64,000 nt of DNA. It comes from Betaproteobacteria bacterium (GTDB lineage: Bacteria; Pseudomonadota; Gammaproteobacteria; Burkholderiales; Usitatibacteraceae). Positions 1 through 9,497 of the stretch are shown here, piece after piece. Location of the stretch: NCBI GenBank assembly GCA_016720925.1, contig JADKJR010000019.1, positions 1 through 64,000 of the forward strand, given 5' to 3'. Positions within the stretch are counted from its first letter, which is position 1, and the number at the start of each line of letters is the position of its first letter. The notes under the pieces are model-generated. The model saw nothing but the letters and a program-made list of their open reading frames with translations, was not told the origin of the DNA and did not search any database. A program made the translations under genes and the position numbers.

Positions 1-2264
1 ACCAGATGCTGAAGAAACTTCTTGCCGCCGATACGGCGCATTTCCAGGTCCCGAACTTCATGAATCCCCAAACGGGCCAGTTGCGCCTTCAGTAGCGGCG
101 ACTGAAACGGCGTCTCCGTCAGCGGCAACAATTTGCCCTTGGGAACGGCCATGATCACCATGTCGCCAAGCCCTACTTCGTAGGCAACGTAGTCCTCAAA
201 ATTTGCCCCCAGCGCTTTCAGTATTGACGAGACCAGTTCGATATCGATTTCGTACAGCTGAATCCATTGCACCAGCACGCCATCGTCCTGCAAATGCCGC
301 TTGATCTGGGTATAGAACTCATTGGAAAACAAGCCGGACACACCGCTTACCCATGGATTCGACGGCTCGGAGACGATGATGTCGTACTTGTCCTTTCTTC
401 CCGCGAAGAAGCTCTTCGCATCCTCGATGTGAATCTTGCTGCGCGGATCGGTATAGGCGCGCTCGACCATGTCCCCGAACAATCGCGCGCCTTCCACCAT
501 CGCCGGTTCTATTTCGATCGTGTCAACCGATGTGATCGAGGTGCTCCCCAGCAAGGTATGGGTCGTCAGGCCCGATCCAAAACCGATATTGGCGATTTTT
601 TTCGCATGGGGTTTATGCGCAAGCGGCAAGGCGCCGGCGAGCACCATTGTCGACTCGTCCGCGATTGATGCGTCGCCATCCATCGACATCGCCGCGTCGG
701 TCTTGCCGTTGGTAATGATGGCCTGAATGTTGGGATCTTTAACGACGTCAATCGATGCCGTCTTTCCGTCACGGTGATAGAGATTTTTGACTTTCTGCGG
801 ATCCTGAAGGCGCCCTTGCCGATATACGCCCGAGGCCATCTTGGATGAATCAAACTCCACCAGCAGCACTGCTGACAGCACGGACAGAACGCCCAGACCG
901 GCCGCCCACGGAAAGACCTTGTGCAACCGGATTTGCGGAAGCCGCGCGCCCAGCACGATCGCAATGCCGATATCCACCACCGCCGCAATCACAATCAGAT
1001 TCTTCAGCCCGAATGACGGCATCGCAATATGCACCGCAAACAGGACGCCCACAATCGCGCCAAGCGTGTTCCACGCATAAACTTTGCCGATGCTGGACTC
1101 GCCATAGCCCTTGTCGAGCAACGCGAAGGTAATCAGCGGCAAGGACATCCCCGCGCAAAATGCCGCCGGAAACATCACCGACAACGATATGAGGTGGCTG
1201 ATGAGGTTGAAGACACCATAGGAAAATTCCGTCTTGGCCAGCGACGTCATCGTCATTTGCATCGCATCAAATGTCATGCCGTACACCGGCAAGGTCGCCA
1301 AGGCAAGAACGCCTTTTGCGATGAGAACCAGTGCCAGAACGCCGATGACATTTGCATAACTGTCGATCCTGCGTTTGATCCACAGCCCGCCGAGTGCAAT
1401 ACCCAGAATGAATGCGCTCAGCATGATTTCGAATGCATGGGTGGAGCTTCCCAGCACCAGGCTCAACATGCGAATCCAGCCGATCTCATAGCAAAATGAT
1501 GCCGCGCCGGTGAGCAGGGAGGCGCCAAGCAACAGATACAAGAGCTGGGGCGGATGCGCCCTGGCGCGCTCAGAAGCCGCCGCAGCAGCCGGTATTGACG
1601 ACTCTTCGTTCGGTGCATGGATTGAAAATTTGGTGATGGCAAACACCACCAAGGCCAATGCAATATTCATCAATCCCGCCGTGAGCAACGTGCCCGGCAT
1701 GCCAACCTTCTCGATCAAATAAAAGCCGCTGGCCAAAACGCCCACCGCCGCACCAAAGCTATTGGTGAAATACAACATGGACAGCGCGGATCCCGGCGTT
1801 TGCGGGTAGATGCGCATGATGGCCGCCGTCATCAACGGGAACGTCATCCCGAGCAGGATGGACTGCGGCAAGATCAGCGCGCCGCCAATCGCCCATTTAA
1901 CGGCATTGATACTTTCGGGCGAGCCGAGGGCAGGAAAGATGACTTCGTAGGCGAATGCAATGGTGTTGACAAAAACACCGTGAAAGATGAGCGCCAGGAA
2001 TCCGATGGCCAATTCCGCGATGGCATAGCCTAATAAGAGATTCTTCCATCGGTCGGTGTATCCCGCGCAAATCCTGGCGCCTATCGCCATGCCACCCATG
2101 AAGATCGCCAATACCAGCGTCTGGGAATAGGCCGCGTGCCCCAGAAACAGTTTCAGGTAATGACTCCAGATCGACTCGTAAATGAGTCCCGCGAATCCGG
2201 AGATGGTAAACAGAATGAAAAAAACGCTGCGGGGAACGGTCACTTTGGCTGCTGCTGGCGTCAT
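1..2264 (-). CDS. Fused MFS-like membrane protein / spermidine synthase-like protein (3' end cut off)
   Basis: About 754 codons are visible and the reading frame is still open at base 1. The N-terminal 500 or so residues form two blocks of hydrophobic helices; the C-terminal part is a soluble spermidine-synthase-type Rossmann domain with the SAM/dcSAM-binding motif IGFGSG near residue 558 and the family motif EPSNPWVSGVSGLFSNEFY after it. Such fusions are common in proteobacteria; their substrate is mostly unproven, so true spermidine synthesis is an inference. The start is ATG at 2264, preceded by AAGGA. It is separated from pilA by the pilA terminator and about 190 bp, so it is probably a separate unit. 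A second member of this family lies at 44400-46463. Confidence 0.85.
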   Translation of the reverse strand, partial: MTPAAAKVTVPRSVFFILFTISGFAGLIYESIWSHYLKLFLGHAAYSQTLVLAIFMGGMAIGARICAGYTDRWKNLLLGYAIAELAIGFLALIFHGVFVNTIAFAYEVIFPALGSPESINAVKWAIGGALILPQSILLGMTFPLMTAAIMRIYPQTPGSALSMLYFTNSFGAAVGVLASGFYLIEKVGMPGTLLTAGLMNIALALVVFAITKFSIHAPNEESSIPAAAAASERARAHPPQLLYLLLGASLLTGAASFCYEIGWIRMLSLVLGSSTHAFEIMLSAFILGIALGGLWIKRRIDSYANVIGVLALVLIAKGVLALATLPVYGMTFDAMQMTMTSLAKTEFSYGVFNLISHLISLSVMFPAAFCAGMSLPLITFALLDKGYGESSIGKVYAWNTLGAIVGVLFAVHIAMPSFGLKNLIVIAAVVDIGIAIVLGARLPQIRLHKVFPWAAGLGVLSVLSAVLLVEFDSSKMASGVYRQGRLQDPQKVKNLYHRDGKTASIDVVKDPNIQAIITNGKTDAAMSMDGDASIADESTMVLAGALPLAHKPHAKKIANIGFGSGLTTHTLLGSTSITSVDTIEIEPAMVEGARLFGDMVERAYTDPRSKIHIEDAKSFFAGRKDKYDIIVSEPSNPWVSGVSGLFSNEFYTQIKRHLQDDGVLVQWIQLYEIDIELVSSILKALGANFEDYVAYEVGLGDMVIMAVPKGKLLPLTETPFQSPLLKAQLARLGIHEVRDLEMRRIGGKKFLQHL

Positions 2265-2458
2265 TGGGATCCTTGAGTTTTCAAATCGGCAGAAGAACGG
2301 ACTACGATAGATTCGGACCGGCAATTCAGTGAATATTATCTGCGACAGCACAGATTGATTGGAAATAATGTTTCCATGCGACAGTGAAAAAAAACAGGAC
2401 ACATCATGCGCAGCAGGCGCAGAAATTTCTTGGGCGATGATGCAGTGGCGACCCAATG

Positions 2459-2488
2459 AAAAAGGGCCGCTTCATTTCGAAGCGGCCC
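2459..2488 (-). terminator. Rho-independent terminator of pilA
   Basis: A perfect 10-bp stem (2464-2473 with 2479-2488, arm GGGCCGCTTC) with a 5-base loop is followed, reading the minus strand, by a run of five T. It lies 35 bases beyond the pilin stop codon. Confidence 0.85.
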
Positions 2489-2523
2489 GTTTCAGACTTC
2501 TCTACTCAGATTGCAGTGTCCGA

Positions 2524-2943
2524 CTAGTACCCTGTCTGTGCCTTGGCGCAGGTGGTGGTGGCAAAATCCCAAACCACGGAAGTCGCGCTAACTTTGGGGG
2601 TAATCGTCACAACGCAAGATTTCACGGCCGCGGTACCCGTCAGAGTCATGACGTTACCGGCGTAAGTTACGGTCGCGAGTTCTTTAACAGGGACCGGGAA
2701 CACGGCACCGGTTACTGTCGTCACCTTGGCGTCTGTATCGCAATTCGCTAACACACCCGCCTGGTTCTGGACGCACTCGGCAATCGCCGTCTTGAATGCG
2801 GCCACTTGGGCGATATTGTCCTGCCACTTGGCACGAGTGATGTAATCCTGGTATTGCGGAATGGCGATAGCAGCCAAGATGCCGATAATCGCAACGACGA
2901 TCATCAGTTCGATCAGGGTAAAGCCTTGTTGAACTTTTTTCAT
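2524..2943 (-). CDS. pilA: Type IV major pilin-like protein PilA
   Basis: A 139-residue prepilin. The short leader MKKVQQG is followed by the class III cleavage site G7/F8 and the N-methylated Phe8; Glu12 is the conserved Glu5 of the mature pilin. Residues 8-35 are the hydrophobic assembly helix. Cys110 and Cys132 could close the C-terminal disulfide loop; Cys57 and Cys68 may form another pair. It assembles into type IV pili on the cell surface after processing by PilD, which is not in this window. It is transcribed on its own from a sigma-54 promoter and has its own terminator. A related minor pilin cannot be excluded, but the lone, strong-looking unit favours a major subunit. Confidence 0.9.
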   Translation of the reverse strand: MKKVQQGFTLIELMIVVAIIGILAAIAIPQYQDYITRAKWQDNIAQVAAFKTAIAECVQNQAGVLANCDTDAKVTTVTGAVFPVPVKELATVTYAGNVMTLTGTAAVKSCVVTITPKVSATSVVWDFATTTCAKAQTGY

Positions 2944-3007
2944 GTGGTTCTCCGTAACTAGTTGGGTTGGTTGTAAACACAGTGCGGTGTGTTCGCCGGG
3001 AACTTAA

Positions 3008-3023
3008 TGCAACCGCCGTGCCA
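3008..3023 (-). promoter_or_regulatory. Sigma-54 (-24/-12) promoter of pilA
   Basis: The minus strand reads TGGCACGGCGGTTGCA, an exact match to the RpoN core TGGCAC-N5-TTGCA. Transcription would start near 2997, giving a leader of about 54 nt before the pilA ATG. In other bacteria such pilA promoters are driven by the PilS/PilR system; those genes are not in the window. Confidence 0.85.
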
Positions 3024-3290
3024 GAATTGCGGGGGCGAAAAGCAATTGCCGTGACGATTTCACACAGATCCGCCAAGAATACAAACATCAAATTAAATCC
3101 ATTTGTAATCAATAACTTGAAATCTCATCGAGCGCACGTGAAGACACAAATACCTGGATCGCATGCCGAAACAACTTGATTCACCTATCCGCCGCAAAAT
3201 TGTTTGTGCGATATGGCACAAAAATGCCGCCATGTACACAAGAATTCGTTGTTACAAGTGACGTTGTACATGACGGACTGACGAATCGCG

Positions 3291-4976
3291 TCACTTTCTG
3301 GCTGCGTCAAACCCGGGAATGGCTGCCTGATCAACGTTATCCACCTGCACCGGGTCCAGAAACTGTTCCGCGTACTTAAGATAGACCCGCTGGCGCACAA
3401 ACACATCGAACAGATCCGGATCGATGTGACCGTTCTGCTTGAGCTTGCCAAGTATTTGCAAGGATTCAGAAAGCGTCTTGCCGGGCTTGTAGGGACGATC
3501 TTTGGCGGTCAGCGCCTCAAAGATATCAGCGATGCCCATGGTCCGAGCCTGGATACTCATCTGCGCACGCGAGAGCCCTTTTGGATAGCCCTTGCCGTCC
3601 ATGCGCTCGTGATGGCCGCCCGCGTACTCTGGAACGTTCTTTAGATGCTTCGGCCACGGCAATGCTTCAAGCATGGTAATCGTCGCGTCGATATGGTGAT
3701 TGATGATTTTGCGTTCGGTAGTGTTCAGCGTGCCATAGGGAATATTGAGGTTGTCCCGTTCATCGTCGGTCAGGAAAGTGACCGTTTCGCCGGATGATCC
3801 CTCCAATGGATAGCAGGCGATCCTGTTTACGCGTGCCTGGTCTTCAGGGCTCATGCGCTCGCTGCCAACGTTGGCGCGTTCGAGAAAGGCACGATCTTCA
3901 TCAAGTTGCTGTGAACGCGCGTAAAACGTTTCCTCGGCCTGTCGCGCAGCTTCCTGATCGCCTGATTCCGCGGCCGAAAGTTTGGCTTTGAGCATGGTGA
4001 TTTCGGCATCGCGCTGCAAAATGTCAAAGCGCTGCGAAACCATGTGCACGCGGTCAAAAATTGTTTCCAGCTTGGTCGCCTTGTCAACGACGTGAACCGG
4101 TGTCGTGATCTTTCCGCAATCGTGTAACAAGCCTGCGATTTTCAGCTCGTAGCGGTCCTTGTCCGTCATGCGAAAACCGGCGAGTGGTCCTTCCTGTACC
4201 GCTGCGGCGGCTTCAGCCAGCATCATGGTCAATGTCGGCACGCGCTTGCAGTGCCCGCCCGTATACGGTGATTTCTCGTCGATAGCCGTGTTGATCAATT
4301 CGATCAGCGACTCGAACAGCATTTCCAGCTGCGTAATCAGCATGCGATTGGTAAGGGCGATCGCGGCTTGCGATGCCAGTGACTCGGCCAGCCGCTGATC
4401 CTCCGCCGTGAAGGACATTACCTGGCCGTCATTATTCTGCGCATTCAAAAGTTGCAGCACGCCGATGATTTCACCGTCGTGGTTCTTCATCGGAATGGTC
4501 AGGAAAGAGGTCGATCGATAGCCGGTTTTCTTGTCGAAATTACGCGTGCCGGAAAAATCAAAGCCCTCTGCCGTGTAGGCGTCCGCAATATTGACCGTCT
4601 CATCCCGCAGCACCGCATAGGCGGCGACCATCGACGTGTTTTCCACGCCGTCTGGCTGATGGAGGGGAATGGGGTAGAACGGCACATCGTTGCCGGTTGT
4701 ACCGCCCATTGCAATATGCAGACTATCGTTGAGAACGATTTCAAATTTGAGATGGCCGTCTATCACGCGATAAAGCGTGCCGCCATCCGCATTGGTGATG
4801 GTTTTGGCAGCGTGGAGGATGGTCTCAAGCAGGCGGTTGATGTCCTTTTCGGAGGACAAAGCAACGCCGATGCGGTTCAGGTATTCAAGTGAGGTGAACA
4901 GCCCCTCGTTGACGGATGCGTCCGGTAGCGCCCGAAAGGTACGACTGATGGCCTTTGCGTCAGCGTGCGAGCTCAT
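3291..4976 (-). CDS. GAF domain-HD-GYP domain c-di-GMP phosphodiesterase-like protein
   Basis: A 561-residue signalling protein. Residues about 30-210 form a GAF sensor domain. The HD-GYP domain follows with HD at 285-286 (LLHDCGKI), a His-His pair at 427-428 and HHERMDGKGYP at 455-465, then the DRPY motif near 493-496, so the catalytic set looks complete. HD-GYP enzymes hydrolyse c-di-GMP to pGpG or GMP. The stretch between HD and the middle His pair (about 140 residues) is far longer than usual and looks helical and charged. The start ATG shares one base with the stop codon of the upstream GAF-PilB gene, so the two are translationally coupled. The ligand of the GAF domain is not predictable from sequence. 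Confidence 0.9.
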   Translation of the reverse strand: MSSHADAKAISRTFRALPDASVNEGLFTSLEYLNRIGVALSSEKDINRLLETILHAAKTITNADGGTLYRVIDGHLKFEIVLNDSLHIAMGGTTGNDVPFYPIPLHQPDGVENTSMVAAYAVLRDETVNIADAYTAEGFDFSGTRNFDKKTGYRSTSFLTIPMKNHDGEIIGVLQLLNAQNNDGQVMSFTAEDQRLAESLASQAAIALTNRMLITQLEMLFESLIELINTAIDEKSPYTGGHCKRVPTLTMMLAEAAAAVQEGPLAGFRMTDKDRYELKIAGLLHDCGKITTPVHVVDKATKLETIFDRVHMVSQRFDILQRDAEITMLKAKLSAAESGDQEAARQAEETFYARSQQLDEDRAFLERANVGSERMSPEDQARVNRIACYPLEGSSGETVTFLTDDERDNLNIPYGTLNTTERKIINHHIDATITMLEALPWPKHLKNVPEYAGGHHERMDGKGYPKGLSRAQMSIQARTMGIADIFEALTAKDRPYKPGKTLSESLQILGKLKQNGHIDPDLFDVFVRQRVYLKYAEQFLDPVQVDNVDQAAIPGFDAARK

Positions 4977-7363
4977 TACTTGATGCAGACTGCCCTAACC
5001 TGCTTCAGGTCGGTCAAGCCCATCATCACTTTCTCCATACCGTCCATCTTCAGCGTGCACATGCCTTCCTCGACGCACTTGACGAAAAGTTCGGCGACGC
5101 GGGCCTTCTCCTGGACCATTTTTTTCACCGGGTCACTTGCGATCATCAGTTCATGTAAACCTACGCGCCCCTTGTATCCGGTGCCCCCGCAGGCATCGCA
5201 TCCCTTGGCCCGCTGCAATGTCAACTTTCCATCCTTGCCATATTCTTTCAGCCAATAGTCGTACAGTTTCTTGGCTTCGCCCTGCGGGTCCTTTCGCCAC
5301 GGCTCGGTCTGGCGCAAGTCATTGGTGAATTCATGCATGAAAAGCTTTAGCTCTTCGGCGTCGGGGGAATACGCTTCCTTGCATTTTCCGCAAAGGCGCT
5401 TGGCAAGGCGCTGGGCCAGGATGCCGGTAAGTGCATCGGCAAAGTTAAAAGGATCCATGCCCATGTCCAGCAGGCGAATAACCGCTTCCGGCGCGGAATT
5501 GGTATGCAAGGTCGCAAATACCATATGGCCCGTGAGTGAGGCTTCAATGCCAATGTGGGTCGTTTCCGCATCGCGCATTTCGCCTACCATGATTATGTCC
5601 GGGTCGGCACGCAGGAATGCCTTCATCACAACCGGAAAATCAATTACTTTCTTGTTGACCTGAACCTGCCTGAGACCTTTCTGCGTAATTTCCACTGGGT
5701 CCTCGGCCGTCCATATCTTCGTCTCCGGGTTATTAAGTGAGCCCAATACCGAGTGAAGCGTCGTGGTCTTGCCGGAACCGGTTGGGCCACAAACAAAGAA
5801 TAGTCCATAGGGTTTTGACACTGCGGCGATCAGGTTCTTCTTGTTGTTGGTGGTCAGCCCCAGTTTATCGAGCGGTATCGGTTCACCTGCAGCGAGGATA
5901 CGCATGACGATATCCTCAACGCCGCCCGTCGTGGGAATCGTTGCGACGCGCAGCTCGATATCGAGTGGCCCATACTTCTTGAACTTGATCTTGCCATCCT
6001 GCGGCTTGCGTTTCTCGGAAATATCGAGATCGCACATGATCTTCAGGCGCGCCGCCAACGCGCTTCGGTAACTGGACGGCACTTCAATGTAAGGGAACAG
6101 CGTGCCATCCTTGCGGAAACGCACGCCGGTCTTGCCTTTGCCGGGCATGGGTTCGATGTGGATATCAGAAGCGCCCTGATTGTAGGCGTCAATGATGATC
6201 TTGTTCACCAGTTTGACGAGTTCATTATCCGCGGCCGCGGAAAGCTCGTCATTGCCGGTGTCGATGGTTTCGCTTTCATCGTCCAGATTGGACAGAAGAT
6301 CACCAATATCTTCCGACCCGACGCCGTCGCTGCCGAAGAAGTGATTGAGCGTCAAGGTGAAATCCCGCGCGGCACAAACGCGATAGACTGGCTTCTGTTT
6401 CGGAAAAATATTCTCGACGACACGAGAGCTCTTCAGATGCTCGGGGTCCGTGGTGAGGATGATCAGGCCTTCTTTGCTTTCTTCGATCGGCAGCCAGTTT
6501 GCGGACTCGGCATAGTCCCGCTTCAGGTTTTTCAGCAGGTCAATTGGACGGATACGGTCCGGCTTGAACGGCTCGTAGGGAACGCCAAAATATTTCGCAA
6601 GCGCGGCGCCCAGCGCCGGTGGCTTGACCTGAAATTCATCAATGAGAATATCTTCGACATTCTTGTTCTTGCGCCGTGCCGTGCGTGTCGCCAGTTCAAG
6701 TTCGCCTTCGGAAATGACGTTGTCGACAATCAAATATTCAAACTTGGACTTTATCTGACCCGGAATTTGTTGCCGGACACGGAAGGCGATTGCCAGCGTC
6801 TTTGACAACTCAACCAGCCCTTCTTCCGACAGCGAGGGAAATGGTGTTCCTGGAAGATGATTGATAACCTGAACGACGCCGAGCAGTTCATTGCCGCTTT
6901 CGCCGCCTGTAATCGGGGCCACCATCATTTGCTTGGTGCGGTAGCCGGTGCGTTGGTCAACGGCTTTCAGAAACGCCAGATTCGGTGAAAAGCTCTTCAG
7001 TTCGGCATCGTCATAAACGTCCTTGATATTCATGAAGCGTTTGTTGAGCGCGGCGCACCCAGCGATCGAGCTTTCCGACAGGGGCAGCTTAATATCCTTG
7101 AATGAATTCAGACCTGATTTGACTTTCGAGACGATCGACTGGCCATCATCGGACATCGTGTAAATCGTCAACCGGTCAGCATCGAACAGCTGACAAATGT
7201 CGCGCGCCACGTCCAACATGATTTCGTCGACGTTTGACGTTGAGTGGATGCGATTCGTTACCGCCTGAATTTTTTTTGAAAACGCCAGCTTGGACGACAT
7301 GTCGGCGACATTCGCACCACCACTGGGAGCACCACCGGCTTTTGGTTCCAACACCGCACTCAT
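4976..7363 (-). CDS. GAF domain fused to PilB/GspE-type pilus assembly ATPase
   Basis: Numbered from the upstream ATG at 7399 (807 residues): a GAF domain at about 45-210; a GspE/MshE N-terminal domain at about 215-350 (MshEN domains bind c-di-GMP in some homologues); and a secretion ATPase at about 390-800 with Walker A GPTGSGKTTT (538-547), Walker B DIIMVGEMRD (601-610), a His box around 625 and the CxxC pairs 670/673 and 734/737 that bind zinc in PilB. It should power type IV pilus extension or a related type II system at the inner membrane. The ATG at 7363 is chosen because GGGGTGG precedes it at good spacing; 7399 is possible. No pilC or pilD adjoins it. A GAF domain on a pilus motor is unusual. 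Confidence 0.9.
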   Translation of the reverse strand: MSAVLEPKAGGAPSGGANVADMSSKLAFSKKIQAVTNRIHSTSNVDEIMLDVARDICQLFDADRLTIYTMSDDGQSIVSKVKSGLNSFKDIKLPLSESSIAGCAALNKRFMNIKDVYDDAELKSFSPNLAFLKAVDQRTGYRTKQMMVAPITGGESGNELLGVVQVINHLPGTPFPSLSEEGLVELSKTLAIAFRVRQQIPGQIKSKFEYLIVDNVISEGELELATRTARRKNKNVEDILIDEFQVKPPALGAALAKYFGVPYEPFKPDRIRPIDLLKNLKRDYAESANWLPIEESKEGLIILTTDPEHLKSSRVVENIFPKQKPVYRVCAARDFTLTLNHFFGSDGVGSEDIGDLLSNLDDESETIDTGNDELSAAADNELVKLVNKIIIDAYNQGASDIHIEPMPGKGKTGVRFRKDGTLFPYIEVPSSYRSALAARLKIMCDLDISEKRKPQDGKIKFKKYGPLDIELRVATIPTTGGVEDIVMRILAAGEPIPLDKLGLTTNNKKNLIAAVSKPYGLFFVCGPTGSGKTTTLHSVLGSLNNPETKIWTAEDPVEITQKGLRQVQVNKKVIDFPVVMKAFLRADPDIIMVGEMRDAETTHIGIEASLTGHMVFATLHTNSAPEAVIRLLDMGMDPFNFADALTGILAQRLAKRLCGKCKEAYSPDAEELKLFMHEFTNDLRQTEPWRKDPQGEAKKLYDYWLKEYGKDGKLTLQRAKGCDACGGTGYKGRVGLHELMIASDPVKKMVQEKARVAELFVKCVEEGMCTLKMDGMEKVMMGLTDLKQVRAVCIK

Positions 7364-7584
7364 AACCGACCACCCCGACTCTCTCAATTGTTTGACCATC
7401 CACTACAACGCCTTTGACGCCACACTGAACTGCAAGTTGCCCAAGGGCACCTACATTAATCCAAACTCCGTCGCGATACTGCGTTACTCAAGAAATTCTG
7501 TCGCTTGCATATCAAACATATGCCGCACGCCAAAATTTCAATCGCGCCTTGTCTTACTTAGGATTTTGAATTAATAGAAGTACC

Positions 7585-8349
7585 CTATATCGTCATTTCC
7601 ATACCGTTCTCAAGCATGCGCGGCCTCCATTTGCCGGCATTTCTGCCGATTTCGCTCATGGTGAGATGAATTTCGCCGGGCTTCAAATGGGTAACCAGGA
7701 CCTCCACCGGGCGGTTCAACTTCGACAACTCTTCAGCAAGCATGCTGGGGCAAAGGTGTTTCGAAGCGATCGCGATTTCGCGCTCCTTGTTGGGAAACGC
7801 CGTTTCGATGATCAGATACTTCAGGTTTTTTACGCGATTGGCGATTTCCCACAACGCATCGTTTGTCGTGGTGTCGCCACTGAAAATCAGGGTTGCATTG
7901 CCGCTGTCAAGCAAATAGCCGACCGCAGGAACGGTGTGAACGGCGGGAATTGCCGTGATCTTGCGGCCATCGAAATCGAGTGTTTCACCAACAGAAATCT
8001 CACGGTACACCATGCACATCTGGTCGCCATTGGGGATCTCGGAGAAATCCGGCCAGATCTTCCAGTTGAACAAATGCTCCTTGAGAATCTGAATCGTCGC
8101 GGCGCTGCTGTAGACGGTAACCGGGCGGTTTCTCATCCAGCAAACCGTATCGACCAGAAACGGGATGCTCGTGACGTGATCAAGATGGGAATGCGTGACG
8201 AAAATATGGTCGATTTTTACCAGTTGCTCGATGGAGAGATCGCTCACACCGGTGCCGGCGTCGATCAGGATGTCTTCATCAACGAGCATCGAGGTCGTGC
8301 GGAGGTCGCCGCCGATTCCGCCACTACAACCTAGAACCTTGATTCGCAT
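7585..8349 (-). CDS. Metallo-beta-lactamase-fold hydrolase, class II 3',5'-cyclic-nucleotide phosphodiesterase-like
   Basis: A 254-residue protein with the metal-binding motif THSHLDH (His53, His55, Asp57, His58) and a later SGDT motif supplying another metal ligand. The HSHLDH form, the early GCSGG loop and the HTVPAVGYLL segment resemble class II cyclic-nucleotide phosphodiesterases and related MBL proteins; RNase Z-like or other MBL activity remains possible. It would act in the cytoplasm, with no signal peptide. The start at 8349 has GAGG six bases upstream; longer starts up to 8379 lack a ribosome site. It lies between the FHA gene and the GAF-ATPase gene on the same strand, which suggests a role in the same signalling block, perhaps removing cAMP. 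Confidence 0.8.
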   Translation of the reverse strand: MRIKVLGCSGGIGGDLRTTSMLVDEDILIDAGTGVSDLSIEQLVKIDHIFVTHSHLDHVTSIPFLVDTVCWMRNRPVTVYSSAATIQILKEHLFNWKIWPDFSEIPNGDQMCMVYREISVGETLDFDGRKITAIPAVHTVPAVGYLLDSGNATLIFSGDTTTNDALWEIANRVKNLKYLIIETAFPNKEREIAIASKHLCPSMLAEELSKLNRPVEVLVTHLKPGEIHLTMSEIGRNAGKWRPRMLENGMEMTI

Positions 8350-8625
8350 ATTGGCCTCGCACGCTCGCTTTTGAGCCACTCATTGCTCGCGGCTTTTTGA
8401 ACCTTTATCCCACATGGATATCAACCAGGGTTCACCGCAAATATTATGGCGATTATGCGCCGCCAAAGGCGGAAGAAATGTGCTGCAACTCACACCCCTT
8501 GGTTGGTCCGCCCGCGATGCGCGCCCCAGGCAGCCGACCCTTCTGGCGTCTACAGGCTCTTGTGACACGAATCATCGTTTCTGCCCATCGCGTACCCAGT
8601 GACCGACATGCTGGTTTGAACTGTT

Positions 8626-9423
8626 TCAAGGCTTGTAGAAAAACTCCATCTTGACGCCGGCAATCTCAATGAGGTCATGATCGCTCAGCTGTTGTGCATG
8701 GCCGCCAAGCGCCACTCCATTGATTGTCGGAAACGACGCTCCTTCAACGTGCGTGATGAAGAATCCCGTCGGGCGGCGCGTAATCACGGCAACCTGCACA
8801 CCAGGTTTGCCAATGGTGGTGAGATTCTTGACGAGATCGAGGGTGCGTCCTGCCGCCGCCCCCGACAACACCTGAATCGCCGAGTCCCGCGCTGGGCCGT
8901 TAGGGTCGTGCGCAGGTGGGGCAGGCCGGACGGGAGCCGGAGATGGCGGTGTATGTGCCGCTGCCGCCTGTGGCAGCGGCGGCGGTGAAGCTGCCGGTTG
9001 CATGGAACCTGGCATTGGCAGCGGCCGCAAATTTGTCTGGGTATCTGACGATGGAGCCGATGCCACCGGAGCTGCCGGGGCGGGCTTGCGGATGATCATT
9101 GTCTTTTCAAAATCGGCAGTCGACGCGGCAGCTGGCGCATCATTAAAATACTTGAGCTTGTGCTTGCCAATTTCGATGACATCGTTATTTTGTAGAAAGT
9201 GCTTCTTGATCGGTTTTCCATTGACCAGCGTGCCATTGGTCGAATTCAGATCCTCAATGAAAGAATCATTGAGGATGGTGATGATGGCCGCGTGCTCGCC
9301 AGAAACTGCGAGGTTATCCACCTGAATGTCGTTATGCGGCTTGCGTCCAAGGGTTGTCCGCTCACGGTTGAGAGTGATCTCCTTAAGCACCGTTCCATCT
9401 ACACTCAAGATCACTTTTGACAT
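8626..9423 (-). CDS. FHA domain protein
   Basis: A 265-residue cytoplasmic protein. The N-terminal FHA domain (about 1-95) keeps the phosphothreonine-binding residues: GR at 26-27, S41-x-x-H44 and N60-x-TNG. A Pro/Ala-rich linker runs from about 105 to 175. The C-terminal 85 residues resemble a second, degenerate FHA fold (TIGKPG at its start, TING later). FHA domains bind phosphothreonine peptides, so a Ser/Thr kinase is expected somewhere in the genome; none is in this window. The PP2C phosphatase gene begins 74 bp upstream on the same strand and would be the natural eraser of the same marks. Confidence 0.9.
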   Translation of the reverse strand: MSKVILSVDGTVLKEITLNRERTTLGRKPHNDIQVDNLAVSGEHAAIITILNDSFIEDLNSTNGTLVNGKPIKKHFLQNNDVIEIGKHKLKYFNDAPAAASTADFEKTMIIRKPAPAAPVASAPSSDTQTNLRPLPMPGSMQPAASPPPLPQAAAAHTPPSPAPVRPAPPAHDPNGPARDSAIQVLSGAAAGRTLDLVKNLTTIGKPGVQVAVITRRPTGFFITHVEGASFPTINGVALGGHAQQLSDHDLIEIAGVKMEFFYKP

Positions 9424-9497
9424 AGCTGTAATCCTAAAAAATTACTTTCGATTGCATACGTGACGAACGGGAACCCCGCCGGCACGATGCTTTTTTG

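Noticed and set aside
3214..3228. A second TGGCAC element on the plus strand near 3214
   Set aside because: The following TGCC is at the wrong spacing for a sigma-54 promoter and no gene starts downstream on the plus strand.
8380..8568. Short minus-strand frame between the FHA and MBL genes
   Set aside because: 62 residues of low complexity without a family or ribosome site; the 276-bp gap also did not match any c-di-GMP riboswitch consensus that I know.
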